NCBI RefSeq assembly: GCF_026262505.1
Contig: NC_067205.1
Location: forward strand, 11,284,001 to 11,348,000
Length of the DNA: 64,000 bases
Source: Trichomonas vaginalis G3
Lineage: Eukaryota > Parabasalia > Trichomonadida > Trichomonadidae
Direction: 5' to 3'
The notes beneath the pieces were generated by a model. That model was not told the DNA's origin and did no database searches. It was given only the letters and a program-made list of their open reading frames with translations. Positions 9,926 through 21,329 of the stretch are shown in pieces (the stretch's first letter is position 1; the number at the start of each line of letters is the position of its first letter). Made by a program: the position numbers and the translations under genes.

Positions 9926-12423
9926 ATCATTAAGAAATGTAGTCTATTGTCTGATAGCTTGTGATTAACAATTATGTTAAGAGTTCATGTTTGATAGAAG
10001 AACATAATCTCTATTGATATGGCTTCAAGAATATTTGTGAACATTTGCAATGGAATATAATTTCCTCTCTTTGATAGAACTGGAAAACAATATGTATCTT
10101 TGTGAAATCATTCTGTATATTTAAAAACTTCAAATATTGGAATGGTTCAAACTGATTGAGCTCATTTTGAAAAAAAATCTCTCACTAAACATATCCAATT
10201 TTGTGTTGTTATCTCTTAAAAAACATTGCACAATTCCATCTTTTGTAAGGCATTCATATAATATTTGAGCCTTTTCATGAACAAACAATTGTTGTATAGA
10301 CACAATAAAGCTAACTGAAATTAATGATGATAGTTACTTGAATGTGATTGATCAATATCCTATTATAGTATCTTCCGCAAGAGAACTCAACAAAACATGA
10401 ATATTTCTTCAAAATCAAGGAGAAAAATATTTTATTATGATGAGCCAAAATACTATAGATATATATAGAACAGAAATGTTGTATGTGGGTTTTAAACTAG
10501 ATACTTTTATTACCAAAAATGTTGTCTACTTCAATTACAATAAAGAACTCTTCGTATTCAAATAATTGGACGAAGAAAATTTAAAACAATCCTATTTATT
10601 ATTGATAGTTTTCAGCATTAAGCACTATGTATATCTAATCAGTACAGCTGTAATTAGTGTTTCAATCTTTCTTGAAGCATTTTTCCTATTTTGTTTTATG
10701 AAATTTCCAAATTCCAATTTTTGGGAGTCGATAAGTATTAAAATGAAATTAAATCATCCAGTAAAATTCATAAATATGCATTTAATATCTAATAATTACC
10801 GAATTTCGGAAAATTTAAGTCAAAATATCTTATTTTAAAAATATGATATATTTAAACTTGTTTGAAATACAAATTTCATATCAACATCTGTTCAATAATA
10901 GAAGTAGATATTCACTGTTTGATTTTTTTGTGCTGATATTTTTTTGTTGAAATTTAGCCATTTAAAAAGTGAAGATAAACATATAGAATATATATGAGAT
11001 GAAAACATAATCTTATAATTTGAACGCTAAAGCTCCAAAATCCATTCTTGAAAAATATTGATCATTAATTTTATTAATTTTATCAATCAAAGCATTATTT
11101 CTATCTATCTATGAATTGGATTATTAGAATATGAGCTAATAATGATTAAATATTTTAAACGACGAAAAATAATCTTGAAATGAGCAATTTCTTTAAATGA
11201 ATACTCTTCTAAAACATCATATACTTATTTTGAAAATTGAAATTTTACTTTCATGTCTAATCTAACGTAAAAATATGCCATCTACAGTTATTCAGAGGGG
11301 AAAAAACGCTGTCACTTTTTCTAAATGGTATAACAGAATTGAAAAAGTCGGCTGTCATGAAATTGAGAATATCTCTCAATTTTTCAGAGTTAATTATCAA
11401 TCCAACTATTTTGTATTATTCTACTTGATTTTTGTTCCTTACATTTCCAGATGCTAGTTAATAAAATATTTTATGTTTGACTATTGAATTCAAAATCATT
11501 TTCGATTTTTGTAAGCCCAAACTGTATCAGCATTTGAATATATATTTTGTCTGTAGATTTATTCGCTAATCATGTATCTCTCTTCATATTTAATCAAATT
11601 TCCCTTGGAAAAATCCCTCACAATAAGTATGGGCTTTTTATATCAATGACCAATTTTAATATTCCTCATGGATTAACATCCCTTATAATTTGGATGATAA
11701 TCATCATGACAGAATTTTGGCATGAATTTCGGAGCGAATTTTGAGAAGAATTTGATCATTAAAATATATGGGTTCATATCATAACAGAATTGTAATATCA
11801 AAGTAAAAAATAGTATTCAAATTTCTGAATACAAATACATTTTTATATTTATGTTATTGAAACGCTCTCAAATATCAATCGGATAAAAAAAATGATAAAA
11901 TAAGTAATAACAATCAGTACCAAGACTGAAAGATCTATTGTTGTTGGCCTTATACTCTTTCAATTTTCTATCAATTGCTCATTTCAGAGCTACTTTTTAA
12001 AGGAAGTAAACTTTTCAATAATTTCAACTCAGAAATTGCGATGGTTCTAGAAAGGCGGATCAAAGTCATAATTAAGCAATGATATTCTAGCGTTAATATT
12101 TTTATGCACAAGACACCTTAATAATGCACGAATAACTAAAATTTATTAAAAATGAAAAATTTTATTAAATTAGATTTTCGAATATAATTACATATATCAA
12201 TATTAGTCAGTTTAGTTATATATTACATATCTATATTTGATTTTGATTAAATATTAAAAATTGGCCCGTTAAATTATAAATTTCAAGCATAGTATTAATA
12301 TTAATATCATTTGAGCTAATAATTATAATATCCGCATTATATGTTATATTATATCATTGTTAAATGTGGGTTATGAATCATATTTCAAAAGATTTTGACA
12401 AACTTTATTGAGAATCAATATAC

Positions 12424-12640
12424 CTACAAAAATTGTCCAGTTCTTGAGTATTTGTTGGACCATTATTGCTATACAAAAAATATTGATGTTGAAGAATTTG
12501 TTAAAAATTCTTCTATTAAAAGAGGTATTTTAACAAATAAAAAGGACCTGTTGCATTAGATGATGCTTATTCTTATGTAAAATATGCACAATCATTTGAA
12601 AACCCAGAGAAAATTTCTAAAAATCGAGTTTTTTGCCTGT
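12424..12640 (+). pseudogene. decayed coding relic, unknown family
   Basis: Two adjacent frames have protein-like composition unlike the spacer around them: one includes CPVLEYLLDHYCYTKN and KNSSIKRGILTNKKD, the next ALDDAYSYVKYAQSF. Together they suggest an old gene with at least one frameshift. The family is not recognised, and chance cannot be excluded. Confidence 0.3.
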
Positions 12641-13106
12641 GCTATTAAAAGCATATTTAAAGGCGTGTTAATTTAAATTATTCAATGAGCACAATAGTAT
12701 ACCCTCACATTCAAATATTTCTGAATCACTTTAAAATCTCTGAATTTGAGAATAGTGATTTTGTAAAATCAAAATAAATTTTCTATAACTGATGGTAGAG
12801 TGCTGGAAAACAATACCAGTTAATAAATTCAATTTTTCAAAGTACAGAAAATGTAATTTTCTGTTTGCTCTCAAAATTGACAGATTAATAAATTTCTCGA
12901 AATAAAATATAAATCCTGGATTATTAGATGAAATGAGAGTATTAAAAATTACCAGTCCAAAAAATCCTCTCAAATACAAAATTCAATATACCTTCAGTGC
13001 TGATTGAAATTCATTATTTGTAATTTTGCTGTACATACATTGTTGAACAAGATTAAATTAATTTGAGTAAAAAACCGGAGAATTTTAAATCAAAAAAATA
13101 TAATTG

Positions 13107-13922
13107 ATGGAAGGACTAGATACTTTACTTAATGTCTATGACTACCTTCTAAGTGGTGCAAACCCTGCTGTTGTAGGTGAGATGAAGCTGCTGTTCTACA
13201 ACCTCATCACAAACAAAGTTTCATATCAAGAAGCAAAGTTAAAGTCGATTTCATTAGTAGGAGTGAGTGATCCAATCGACAGATTGTATTCCTTATTACT
13301 TGTACCTGATGAGCCACTTCCTACACGCCACTCATCTAGAAAATATTCCTCTTCAAGGGGCTCTAATTCGTGGAATAAAATTGAAGATCAAAGACTCCTT
13401 GCAGGCATTAGACGCTACGGTTTGTCGGAGTTCAAGAAAATTTCCGTTTTTGTCGGAAATGGAAGGAATCGTGGTCAATGTTCACAGAGATGGCACAGAT
13501 CGTTAAACCCTCTTATCAACAAGACTACATGGACACAAGAAGAAGACTTACTTTTAATTGAAGCCGTAAACAGAGTTGGAAACCACTGTTGGTCAAAAGT
13601 TGCCCAAGAATTCAACGGAAGCACAGATGTTCAATGTAGGTACAGATACCAACTTATCTCAAAGAAATACCCTGAAGACCTTGGAATCAAACCTAGTGAG
13701 TACTTCAACAAGTATTATTTGAAACGCCCACCAGATGCAAAGCGTAATGCATCACCTGCAAAAGCAGCCCCACCTGCTCAGAAAGAAACAGCATCAAACC
13801 AAAATGACAGTGCAATCGAATTTGATAGCATTGTTGATGCATTCCAGCTGCTTGACCTCATAAAGGTTTCAAACTCAGATCCATCAAGCCTCTTCAACAC
13901 CTTTGAAGAACTAATCAAATAA
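13107..13922 (+). CDS. R2R3-type Myb DNA-binding protein, 271 aa
   Basis: The first ATG in frame is at 13107. Residues 1-70 form a helical region with no known domain. Two Myb/SANT repeats follow at about 88-133 (Trp 89, Trp 129) and 140-185 (Trp 142, Trp 162), the second with a Tyr or Arg in place of its last aromatic. The tail is low-complexity, Ala/Pro/Gln-rich, then acidic. In trichomonads proteins of this size class act as promoter-binding transcription factors. Codon use is richer in G and C than the surroundings. A second Myb gene lies on the opposite strand 480 bases downstream, in convergent orientation. Confidence 0.93.
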   Translation: MEGLDTLLNVYDYLLSGANPAVVGEMKLLFYNLITNKVSYQEAKLKSISLVGVSDPIDRLYSLLLVPDEPLPTRHSSRKYSSSRGSNSWNKIEDQRLLAGIRRYGLSEFKKISVFVGNGRNRGQCSQRWHRSLNPLINKTTWTQEEDLLLIEAVNRVGNHCWSKVAQEFNGSTDVQCRYRYQLISKKYPEDLGIKPSEYFNKYYLKRPPDAKRNASPAKAAPPAQKETASNQNDSAIEFDSIVDAFQLLDLIKVSNSDPSSLFNTFEELIK

Positions 13923-14400
13923 TGCTTTTTTTGTTTGAATCTTTTTTTTCCTTTTGGATTTTTTGATATTGAAATTAAAAAATTTTTATTTAATTATGAC
14001 TTCAAATCTTTTTCTAGTATATTTGTTGATGATTGGATTCGATTTAAGCATAAAAAATTATGAAGAATTTCATTATGTGTTCGATTTTGAATTGTGAATT
14101 GTACCAATGCTTCTGATTTGAAGAATAATCAGAAATAACGAAGAGTAGAATCGATTAAAATGCATCAAAAAAAATTTAAAAATTTACAAATTTTATCATA
14201 AAGAAGCGGTATTACTAGAAATGTAAAAGATATACGAAAATTAAAGATGAAAATAAACATTCATATTATAGCATTTTGTTACATAAATATATTTTAGTAA
14301 AACATAAAAAATAGATAGATGTAAGTCAATCGTAAAGAGTCAAAGTGAAGTAGATGAATCGAACGGACCCTTTTTTCATAAAAATTGAAGTTGTTTTTGA
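13923..14400. other. spacer between convergent Myb genes
   Basis: AT-rich; it must hold both 3' ends, but no clear polyadenylation signal or other feature stands out. Confidence 0.5.
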
Positions 14401-14910
14401 TTAATCTTTTTGATTTTGTGGATAAGAAACAGCAACATTAGTAGATGGGTAGTAAACAATAAAAGGTGGTTCATTCTTTTCCCATTTAATATTCTTTGAT
14501 CTCCTTTCGAGCTTTGATTCATTGTGTTTAATTCCATGATACTTCGTTAGAGCTTTATGCCATCTATTTTTAATATTCATTCCACTTCTACCTGGAAGGA
14601 ATTGAGATATAAGTACCCATCTAGGTCCAAACTCTTTATATTTCTCGACAATAAGAAGATCTTCTTGATGGGTCCACGGATCTTTCTTGGTTTTCGTATA
14701 TAAATAATTGTTATATCTATCACGACATTGATTAGCATTCCTTCCAGGAAGATGTTTTGCTACTTCAGACCAAGGAGAAATTTTTTTGTTTTCAACAAGG
14801 TCTTTGATTAAGTCATCTTCTTCTTTTGTAAATCTCCTGTGCGCAGTCGGCATTGGTTGGTCATCCGGTGGTTTGATCTCCAAGTTAATTGCATCTTTAA
14901 TTTCTACCAT
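14401..14910 (-). CDS. R2R3-type Myb DNA-binding protein, 169 aa
   Basis: The ATG at 14910 is used. Two Myb repeats fill most of the protein, at about residues 26-70 (RRFTKEEDDLI, QCRDRYNNYL) and 78-124 (DPWTHQEDLLIVEKY, NIKNRWHKAL). The short compact form is typical of trichomonad Myb regulators. It is clearly different in sequence from the Myb at 13107, so this is not a recent tandem duplication. The outer transposon starts only about 80 bases upstream of its start codon, so that insertion may have displaced or supplied its promoter. Confidence 0.93.
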   Translation of the reverse strand: MVEIKDAINLEIKPPDDQPMPTAHRRFTKEEDDLIKDLVENKKISPWSEVAKHLPGRNANQCRDRYNNYLYTKTKKDPWTHQEDLLIVEKYKEFGPRWVLISQFLPGRSGMNIKNRWHKALTKYHGIKHNESKLERRSKNIKWEKNEPPFIVYYPSTNVAVSYPQNQKD

Positions 14911-14991
14911 CAAAAAAATAGATCAAAAAAACGATAAGGTTATGAACAGAAAAGAAAAACATCTTGATATTAAATGGTTTTACTTGTGGTT

Positions 14992-15284
14992 AATGGGAAT
15001 TTCTCGCATATGTTCGTACATGAGCAAATACTATACCTTTTGCGAATAAAGAATTTTTTCATAAAAAAATTTTTTTAGGAATTAGCATATCGGCGTTTTG
15101 CGACATTGCCAAACGCCAGATTTTAACCCGACATATGAGCATAAGCTCGTATATTGGAATAAATTCGACTTATTCCATATTAAAGTTATTATAATAATAA
15201 GGCACTTAATGTGCAAATCTAATTGAATTAGAAAATGCACATTAAGTGCCTTTTATTGGAATATGTAATACCACATATGGAATA
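14992..15284 (+). repeat. left 293-bp terminal inverted repeat of the outer transposon
   Basis: Nearly identical to the reverse complement of 53661-53953. It contains a chain of palindromes: 15092-15117 (GGCGTTT / AAACGCC), 15133-15152, 15154-15178 and 15201-15250. The last is a 50-base hairpin with a 15-bp stem (GGCACTTAATGTGCA) plus an inner 7-bp stem. Confidence 0.9.
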
Positions 15285-16177
15285 TGAAATATGATTTGTT
15301 ATTATTTGTTTGTAATCAAAATACAAAGATATTTTATATAACAATTAATTTTTTTTATTTTTTCAGCAAGTGTGGATAAAAAAGGATTACAAACAAATTG
15401 AATAGTTCCTATGTCCTTTTTTTGTTTCAAAAAAAACAATAAATTAATGATTTGTCTCAAACAAATAAATTAATGAATTGCAATTGATTTGAGTTGCTAT
15501 AGACATTATAAAAGGTTCAAAAGTTTATATAACCTAGTAAATTAAAATAAAATTTTCATGAATTGAACATATTAGTTGGGTTCCGCTTTGGCAAACTTTC
15601 CTGTGAAATTTTTTGGGAAAAATGTTGATGGATATTTGGGAAAATTTTCGATGGTAAATTTTGGAATAGTTTTAGTCGGTTTTTGCATTTTTAAAATGTT
15701 AGTCACCTTTTCTCCTTCCAAAGTGAAAAAAAAATTGTTTAAAATATAAAAAGAATTTTTATTCGCATAGGCGACAAACAAGGATTTATAAATAAATAAT
15801 GGGGCTTTGAGTATTGATCTGAATTGAATCAGATAATTAGCCGTAAAAAATCTTCTAATAACGATTTCTCATGCATGAAAGATGGCTATGAGTGGCGTTA
15901 ATGAGGGCGTTTGATAATTGGAGTTGGACATAAAATTTGGAGATCTTAAATTTTGAGAATTTTGGTGCGATCTTACTGGTAAAAGCAAGAGTATGGAAGG
16001 AGATTGAACTGAGAAAAAAACTAGAGCATGCAAAAGAATCATGCTACAGCTTAGTTGAATGTCATTTATGCAAATAAAAATATCTTTTTCAAATTTCAAA
16101 CAAATTTTTGCCACTTTTGAAAGAAGATAAGGTAACAAACATTTTAAAATGCAAAACCTAGACTTAAACTATGCCGA

Positions 16178-16264
16178 AATGTGAGCTCACCGTTACGGTT
16201 TTTTCTTTTTTGGGGCTCGCAAGCTCGCCCCCAAAGAAAAAACCGTAACGGTGACTAACATTTA
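16178..16264. repeat. long palindrome with GC-rich tip
   Basis: The arms, beginning CACCGTTACGGTTTTTTCTT and mirrored on the right, pair over about 28 bp with a three-base offset. They close on a loop CTCGCAAGCTCGC flanked by GGGG/CCCC. The flanking AAATGT / ACATTT continues the symmetry. It resembles a fold-back mini-element. Confidence 0.85.
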
Positions 16265-16768
16265 GGAAAAATTTTATAATTTTTCCCAAAATGTTTATTT
16301 TATATATGCTAACAATATTATAAGTATAATTTCAAAATTTCTTTTTTTCACAAAAAAAAATTGATAATTGAATGGAACAAATAGTTCATTTTTTTAGATG
16401 TTTTCTTCTAAATACTGGCGCTTATACTAGATAGAAACTTTTATCGGTATTCTCGGCGTAATACTTTCGCCTGAGTGATGCTATCTCGGACATAGTCAGA
16501 GATTAATCTTTCGACGAAATGGTAGAAATATTTCTTTTGAAATATTTTAGGGGCTCTGAGCACAGCCAGAAGGTCTCCGCCATTTCAACGTACCTAGAAA
16601 ATTAATCTCAATATATTAGTTGGTCGTCGCAGTGATTCACTGTTAATCATCACTTTAGCGTTGCTTCGCCAGCTTTAGAATGTATCTAAAAAAGTAGTAA
16701 TTAATAAAATCTGTAATTATGGAATATTTTTACAGGCGTGAAGAATGTAAAAAAGTTCTAAAATTACG

Positions 16769-16846
16769 ATTCTCGAACTTATTATTATTTTTGATTGGAA
16801 TACTATTTTAATATTTCAATCAAAAATAATAATAAGTTCGAGAATC
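16769..16846. repeat. perfect palindrome, about 30-bp stem, 19-base loop
   Basis: The arms, starting GATTCTCGAACTTATTATTA and mirrored on the right, match perfectly across roughly 30 bp. Confidence 0.9.
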
Positions 16847-16902
16847 TAATTTTACTTATGCACCAGTTAAACTTTTATTTTTTAAATAAACTATTTCTAT
16901 TA

Positions 16903-17097
16903 AAAGATTTTAAACTTTTTTTTAATTCTTCACAGTTTCTTAATTTCGAGTTTAAAATGATATATACTAGAATATATAGATATGATTAAATTGTATGAAA
17001 GATTTTAAACGTTTTTTTAATTCTTCACAGTTTCTTAATTTCAAGTTTAAAATGATATATATTAGGATATCTAGATATGATTAAATTGATTGGGTTT
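16903..17097. repeat. tandem duplication, two copies of about 98 bp
   Basis: The block beginning AGATTTTAAAC and containing AATTCTTCACAGTTTCTTAA occurs twice head to tail with a few differences. Confidence 0.85.
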
Positions 17098-17222
17098 CAT
17101 TATTTATTAATTTTTAACTCTATTTCAAATTTGATAAGATTTTTATATCTTTTAATCACTTCATTTATCAACATGGATGAACCAGGGGCGGCGACAAATT
17201 TGCCCAGCCAGTAAAGTATTCA

Positions 17223-17646
17223 ATTTTTTTTGCATTTTTTTAAGGGTGCACACGAGAGGATCATGTAAACTTCAGAATTTAGCTTCTTAACTTAAATCAT
17301 GGAATGTCTCAAAGACAAAAGTAGCATACAGCATGTAAAGCTAAAGAAAGATAATCATAATTAATACCTTAATTTTTAATATTACGCATTTTTAGGTGCA
17401 AAATTTAAAAACATTCTAATACAATAGAGCAGTTTCCAAAAGTAGCATACAGCATGCAAAGCTAAAGAAAGATAATCATAATTAATGCCTTTAAAGTTTA
17501 AAATCTTGATTTTTTTTAAAATCAAATATTTATAACTTTAATACATACAGCTTAAACCTTATACTTGTTTTCTCTTGTGAGAAAGCAATCTTACAAAGCT
17601 AACAATCCTAAAAAATAAAGAATTAAAATTTAATAATTTAATCTAA
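17223..17646 (+). repeat. left inverted repeat of MULE-1
   Basis: Matches the reverse complement of 28711-29098. A block of about 38 bases, containing AAGGGTGCACACGAG, is present only on this side. An internal direct repeat (AAAGTAGCATACAGCATG) occurs twice in each arm. Confidence 0.85.
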
Positions 17647-18644
17647 AATTAAAATCAAAATTAAATAAAATGAGTTCTTTGTAATAATACTTTCAAGGTA
17701 GGATATATTTTAGTGGGATCTATTGAGTCATCACTAACAGCATTGAGCAATCTATTGAACATTGAAATACTCTCGATTTTTCTTTGTCTTTTTACATCAA
17801 TTTCTGCGTTAGTTGCTTTTCCATGATCCTAATAACACGGTCATCTGCTGGATTTTGATCAATTTTGAGTTTGATAACGAAAGATGGTATCACTTTTGTA
17901 TAAATTTCTATAATAACATCATCAATTCTGAGATTTTTTCGATCAGGAAAATAGTCATGTTTGAGTGTTCTAAAATGAGCTTCGGCAATATTGTTAGTTG
18001 CGTCGCCTTCACGCCTGTCACGAGCAATCCATCTTGATATGTTGTAACGCCATTGTCTGTTAAAGTATTGAGATGCTGTTGGATCTATGTCGAGCAACTC
18101 CAGAACTTGATCATAGGCAGCATTTGCTTCTTCCTCATGTTCTGCATCTAATTTGAAGACTAAATCCTTCATCAAATTATATAATTGTTCAAATTTTTCT
18201 TGAGAAGAAAACTTATTTGATTTGCGAAGAATTGCACGAAGAACATGTACTCCGCACCAAAGTATTTGAGCTTGTGGAATGCTTTCTTCTATTGCTTGAG
18301 CTATCTGTGGAGCACAGTCCATGCTAATGTATTCTGGCTCAATTGTTACCCATCTGAGATAGGCGCACACGCAAACTTGAATGTTTTGATAAGTGTCTGG
18401 TTGACAAAAGAAATATAAAAAACGGAAAATGTGAAAATCTTTGATTTTGCCAGTAAATGCATACAATGGAATGTTTGATCGCAACAATTTATAGGTGCTG
18501 TCTATATGAAATGTCTTGATACTATGCGCATAAGCTTTGCCTTCAAAAGGCGCGTAATAGAAACACATATTATTGTCTGAGACTTCAAATGCAATGAGAT
18601 CATCTGGAGATTCTTCTTGTACTGTCTGAACAAAGATTTGCAAT

Positions 18645-19696
18645 AAGGGTTTCGTTTTGCGAAAAAAACGTACAATACGCAATTTCGCTAAAAAAACATT
18701 TAGCTAGCAATTTCGACCTTTGACTCCACTCAAGACGTCACTTTTTTAATTTTGCGGTATCATATTTTTGGAAAATCTTTATGAATATTATATAAAAAGT
18801 CTCTTTAATATCTATATTTCATATTTTTATCGATTTTTAAAGTTTTTGCGAAAAGTATTCAATTATTTTTGCTATTTGGTCGGGTAAATGTCAGATTTGC
18901 GACATTTTCTGATATGATATTCAGATTCTACGTTGATAATAATTCTTATAGAACCCTCTTGCTATTGTGTCAAAATTGCGAAACCGATAGCAAAAATATC
19001 TCGCAATATCAAAATTGAGATATTGAGTAAATTATGCATTATAGAGATTAAAAATCTGATTTGTGAAAACATCTCATCAGTTTCTAGCTAATTCAAAAAT
19101 CTTTACTATCTTATTCGATTAAAATGAAAAGGGAATAGTTTCATTATGCTTTAAATGACAGCCTTATAATATAATCATAGTTTTCGCTCAATATGCAGCA
19201 TTTTTTTTCGAAATCTATGGTCAATATCCTAAATACTGATTGCTTTGCATTCATATCTCTTACATTTTCTATACCTACATCACTATTCATTGCTATTCCT
19301 ATCTTTTTCATTTTTGTTTGTTTCTCATAATTTCTCAAAAAACATGATAACTTGATATTTGTAAATATCATACTTTATAACGTAAATAAGAACTTGACCT
19401 ATTAAGAAAAGCAGTAATGAAAAGAAAATCTGAAATTCATAAAAATTACAAGTTTCTGATGACAATTAGCTTAATTAAACCAGGTACAAGATTATATAAT
19501 TGTATTTTCTATCCAATTATCCATATAATATCTTATCCAGAAAAAATAACTTGATCAATACCAAATGATTTTTTAACTAGTAAATAAAGTATTTTCTTTA
19601 CACACACATTGTATATCATAGTTTTTTTTTGGTTTCGCAAAACATCCAAAAACAAATATGCTATAAAAGTGACAATTTTAGCAAAACGAAACCCTT
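18645..19696. mobile_element. 1,052-bp non-autonomous element inside the MULE-1 transposase
   Basis: It is bounded by an exact 9-bp target duplication ATTTGCAAT (18636-18644 and 19697-19705) and 16-bp inverted ends AAGGGTTTCGTTTTGC. A 9-bp duplication is typical of Mutator-like elements, so this is probably a MULE-derived MITE. No protein-coding gene inside: the ORF at 19144-19371 has no recognisable features. AAAAGTGACA lies near the right end (19665-19674). Confidence 0.9.
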
Positions 19697-19817
19697 ATTT
19701 GCAATGACACAACATCGTCAGGAGAATATCTAGTTTGAAGAGCATGTATTCTCTCTGCAAATCGTTTGATTGCACGTGGTTTTTGAGCGTACATCTCTGG
19801 AATGAGATGGATAAAAT

Positions 19818-21329
19818 GCACACATTTGCACACATTTTGACACTTTTTCTGACAAGCATCATTCAAATTTGAAGAAAAACCTCTAAATTTCATTCAAATT
19901 TCTGTCAAAATGTGTGCAAAATTGAAATAGGCACACATTTTGACATACGATTATTTATATACGTTATTTTAATGGTTTCAGAGAAATCTTCGTTACACAT
20001 TATTGAAGATTACTCAATATTTAAGTGAATGACTCACTACCACCTGTTTAGAAAAATGGTAGCATAAAATCCAAATGTCACATATATTATTTCTTATTTC
20101 ATACAAATAAACTTACAATTATAACCTCAACTTGTTTGCAAAGCAGAAACTCAATATAAGCAATCGATCAGTAGTGTATTTAAAAGTCGAATTTAAATTT
20201 AAAAATTTATAATCTTATTTCGGAACCAAATAGTATAAATTTAGGACAAAAAGCTACGTGGTGTTGATAACAACTATTAAAATTCAAATATTACTACCAT
20301 GAACAATACAATGGCTCATATTGATAATTGATAAACGTGCATATAAATTGCATATATCATCAATGTCATTAAGTAAAATACATGTATATAAATAGATTAG
20401 AAATATTTTTCGGTTAGAATTAAAATCTATGTAATAAAAAATAAGTTATAAAAATAAATACCGAATTTTTATTTGTAATATAAACTGCTACAATATGCTA
20501 GTGTATACAAATGTATTTGTCGTATTGATTTGAAAGATCTTCAACATGGTTCAGATCTAAATTTGAAACTCGTAAAATAAAGCGAATCTTTATTTATAAT
20601 ATAAACTGCTACAATATGCTAGTGTGTACAAATGTATTTGTCGTATTGATTTGAAAGATCTTCAACATGGTTCAGATCTAAATTTGAAACTCGTAAAATA
20701 AAGCGAATCTTTATTTATAATATAAACTGCTACAATATGCTAGTGTGTACAAATGTATTTGTCGTATTGATTTGAAAGATCTTCAACATGGTTCAGATCT
20801 AAATTTGAAACTCGTAAAATAAAGCGAATCTTTATTTATAATATAAACTGCTACAATATGCTAGTGTGTACAAATGTGTTTGTACAAATGTATAACTCTT
20901 TGTCAATTGTTATGGCACCTTATAACTTAAAAATCATTTTCATTAACAAATATAAAAAGTGACAATTAATATTTTCATTAAATGCATATTTAATTATCAA
21001 AACAATGTCGATTTAGCTTGAATGTTCATTATAAATGTGTAAGTTTAGGAAAACAAAAAATAATTAATTCTCGCAAAGAAACTTATTTTAAAAGAACCTA
21101 AACAAAAGTTCATATAATAATAAATCTAAAAATAGATATTAATTTAAACGAAGATAATGAGAGAATGGGGATGTTGTAAAACAATGAGACTTAATGATCA
21201 AATAATTAAAATAATAAAATTAATTAAAGGAAAGCTAAAATAGTTTAATGAATTTTTATAGATTGGTTACACAATCAATGTTTCTGTGTCAATGTACATC
21301 AATCAACATTTTTCATTGAATTTTGTCTT
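19818..21329 (+). repeat. left 1.5-kb inverted repeat of MULE-2
   Basis: Mirrors 26639-28150. It holds a 121-bp tandem array (about 20474-20890). Confidence 0.92.
20474..20890. repeat. 121-bp tandem repeat, about 3.4 copies (left arm)
   Basis: The unit starts are at 20481, 20602, 20723 and 20844 (TAAACTGCTACAATATGC). The later copies share variants (GTGTGTAC, TTTATAAT) that the right-arm copies mostly lack, so the arrays have been homogenised separately. Confidence 0.92.

Larger units (their letters stand above)
9406..13106. other. 3.7-kb AT-rich spacer
   Basis: No convincing intact gene. Small ORFs at 10566-10838, 11275-11457, 11547-11744 and 12731-12979 have low-complexity composition and no homologue I recognise. 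It holds a short tandem repeat (9888-9925) and a decayed coding relic (12424-12640). At 11297-11319 there is a GGGGAAAAAACG block next to TGTCACTTTT, resembling the left end of the small element at 57645. Confidence 0.55.
15285..17172. other. left interior of the outer transposon, no intact gene
   Basis: No convincing ORF. It holds two strong palindromes (16178-16264 and 16769-16846), a duplicated 98-base block (16903-17097) and a less AT-rich stretch at 16441-16690 of unknown role. Short ORFs at 15572-15781 and 15869-16138 are not believed. Confidence 0.6.

Noticed and set aside
10566-10838. 90-codon ORF in the 9.4-13.1 kb spacer
   Set aside because: Low-complexity hydrophobic composition, no good start context, no homologue recognised.
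19144-19371. 75-codon ORF inside the 1.05-kb MITE
   Set aside because: No domain, and non-autonomous elements of this kind are usually non-coding.
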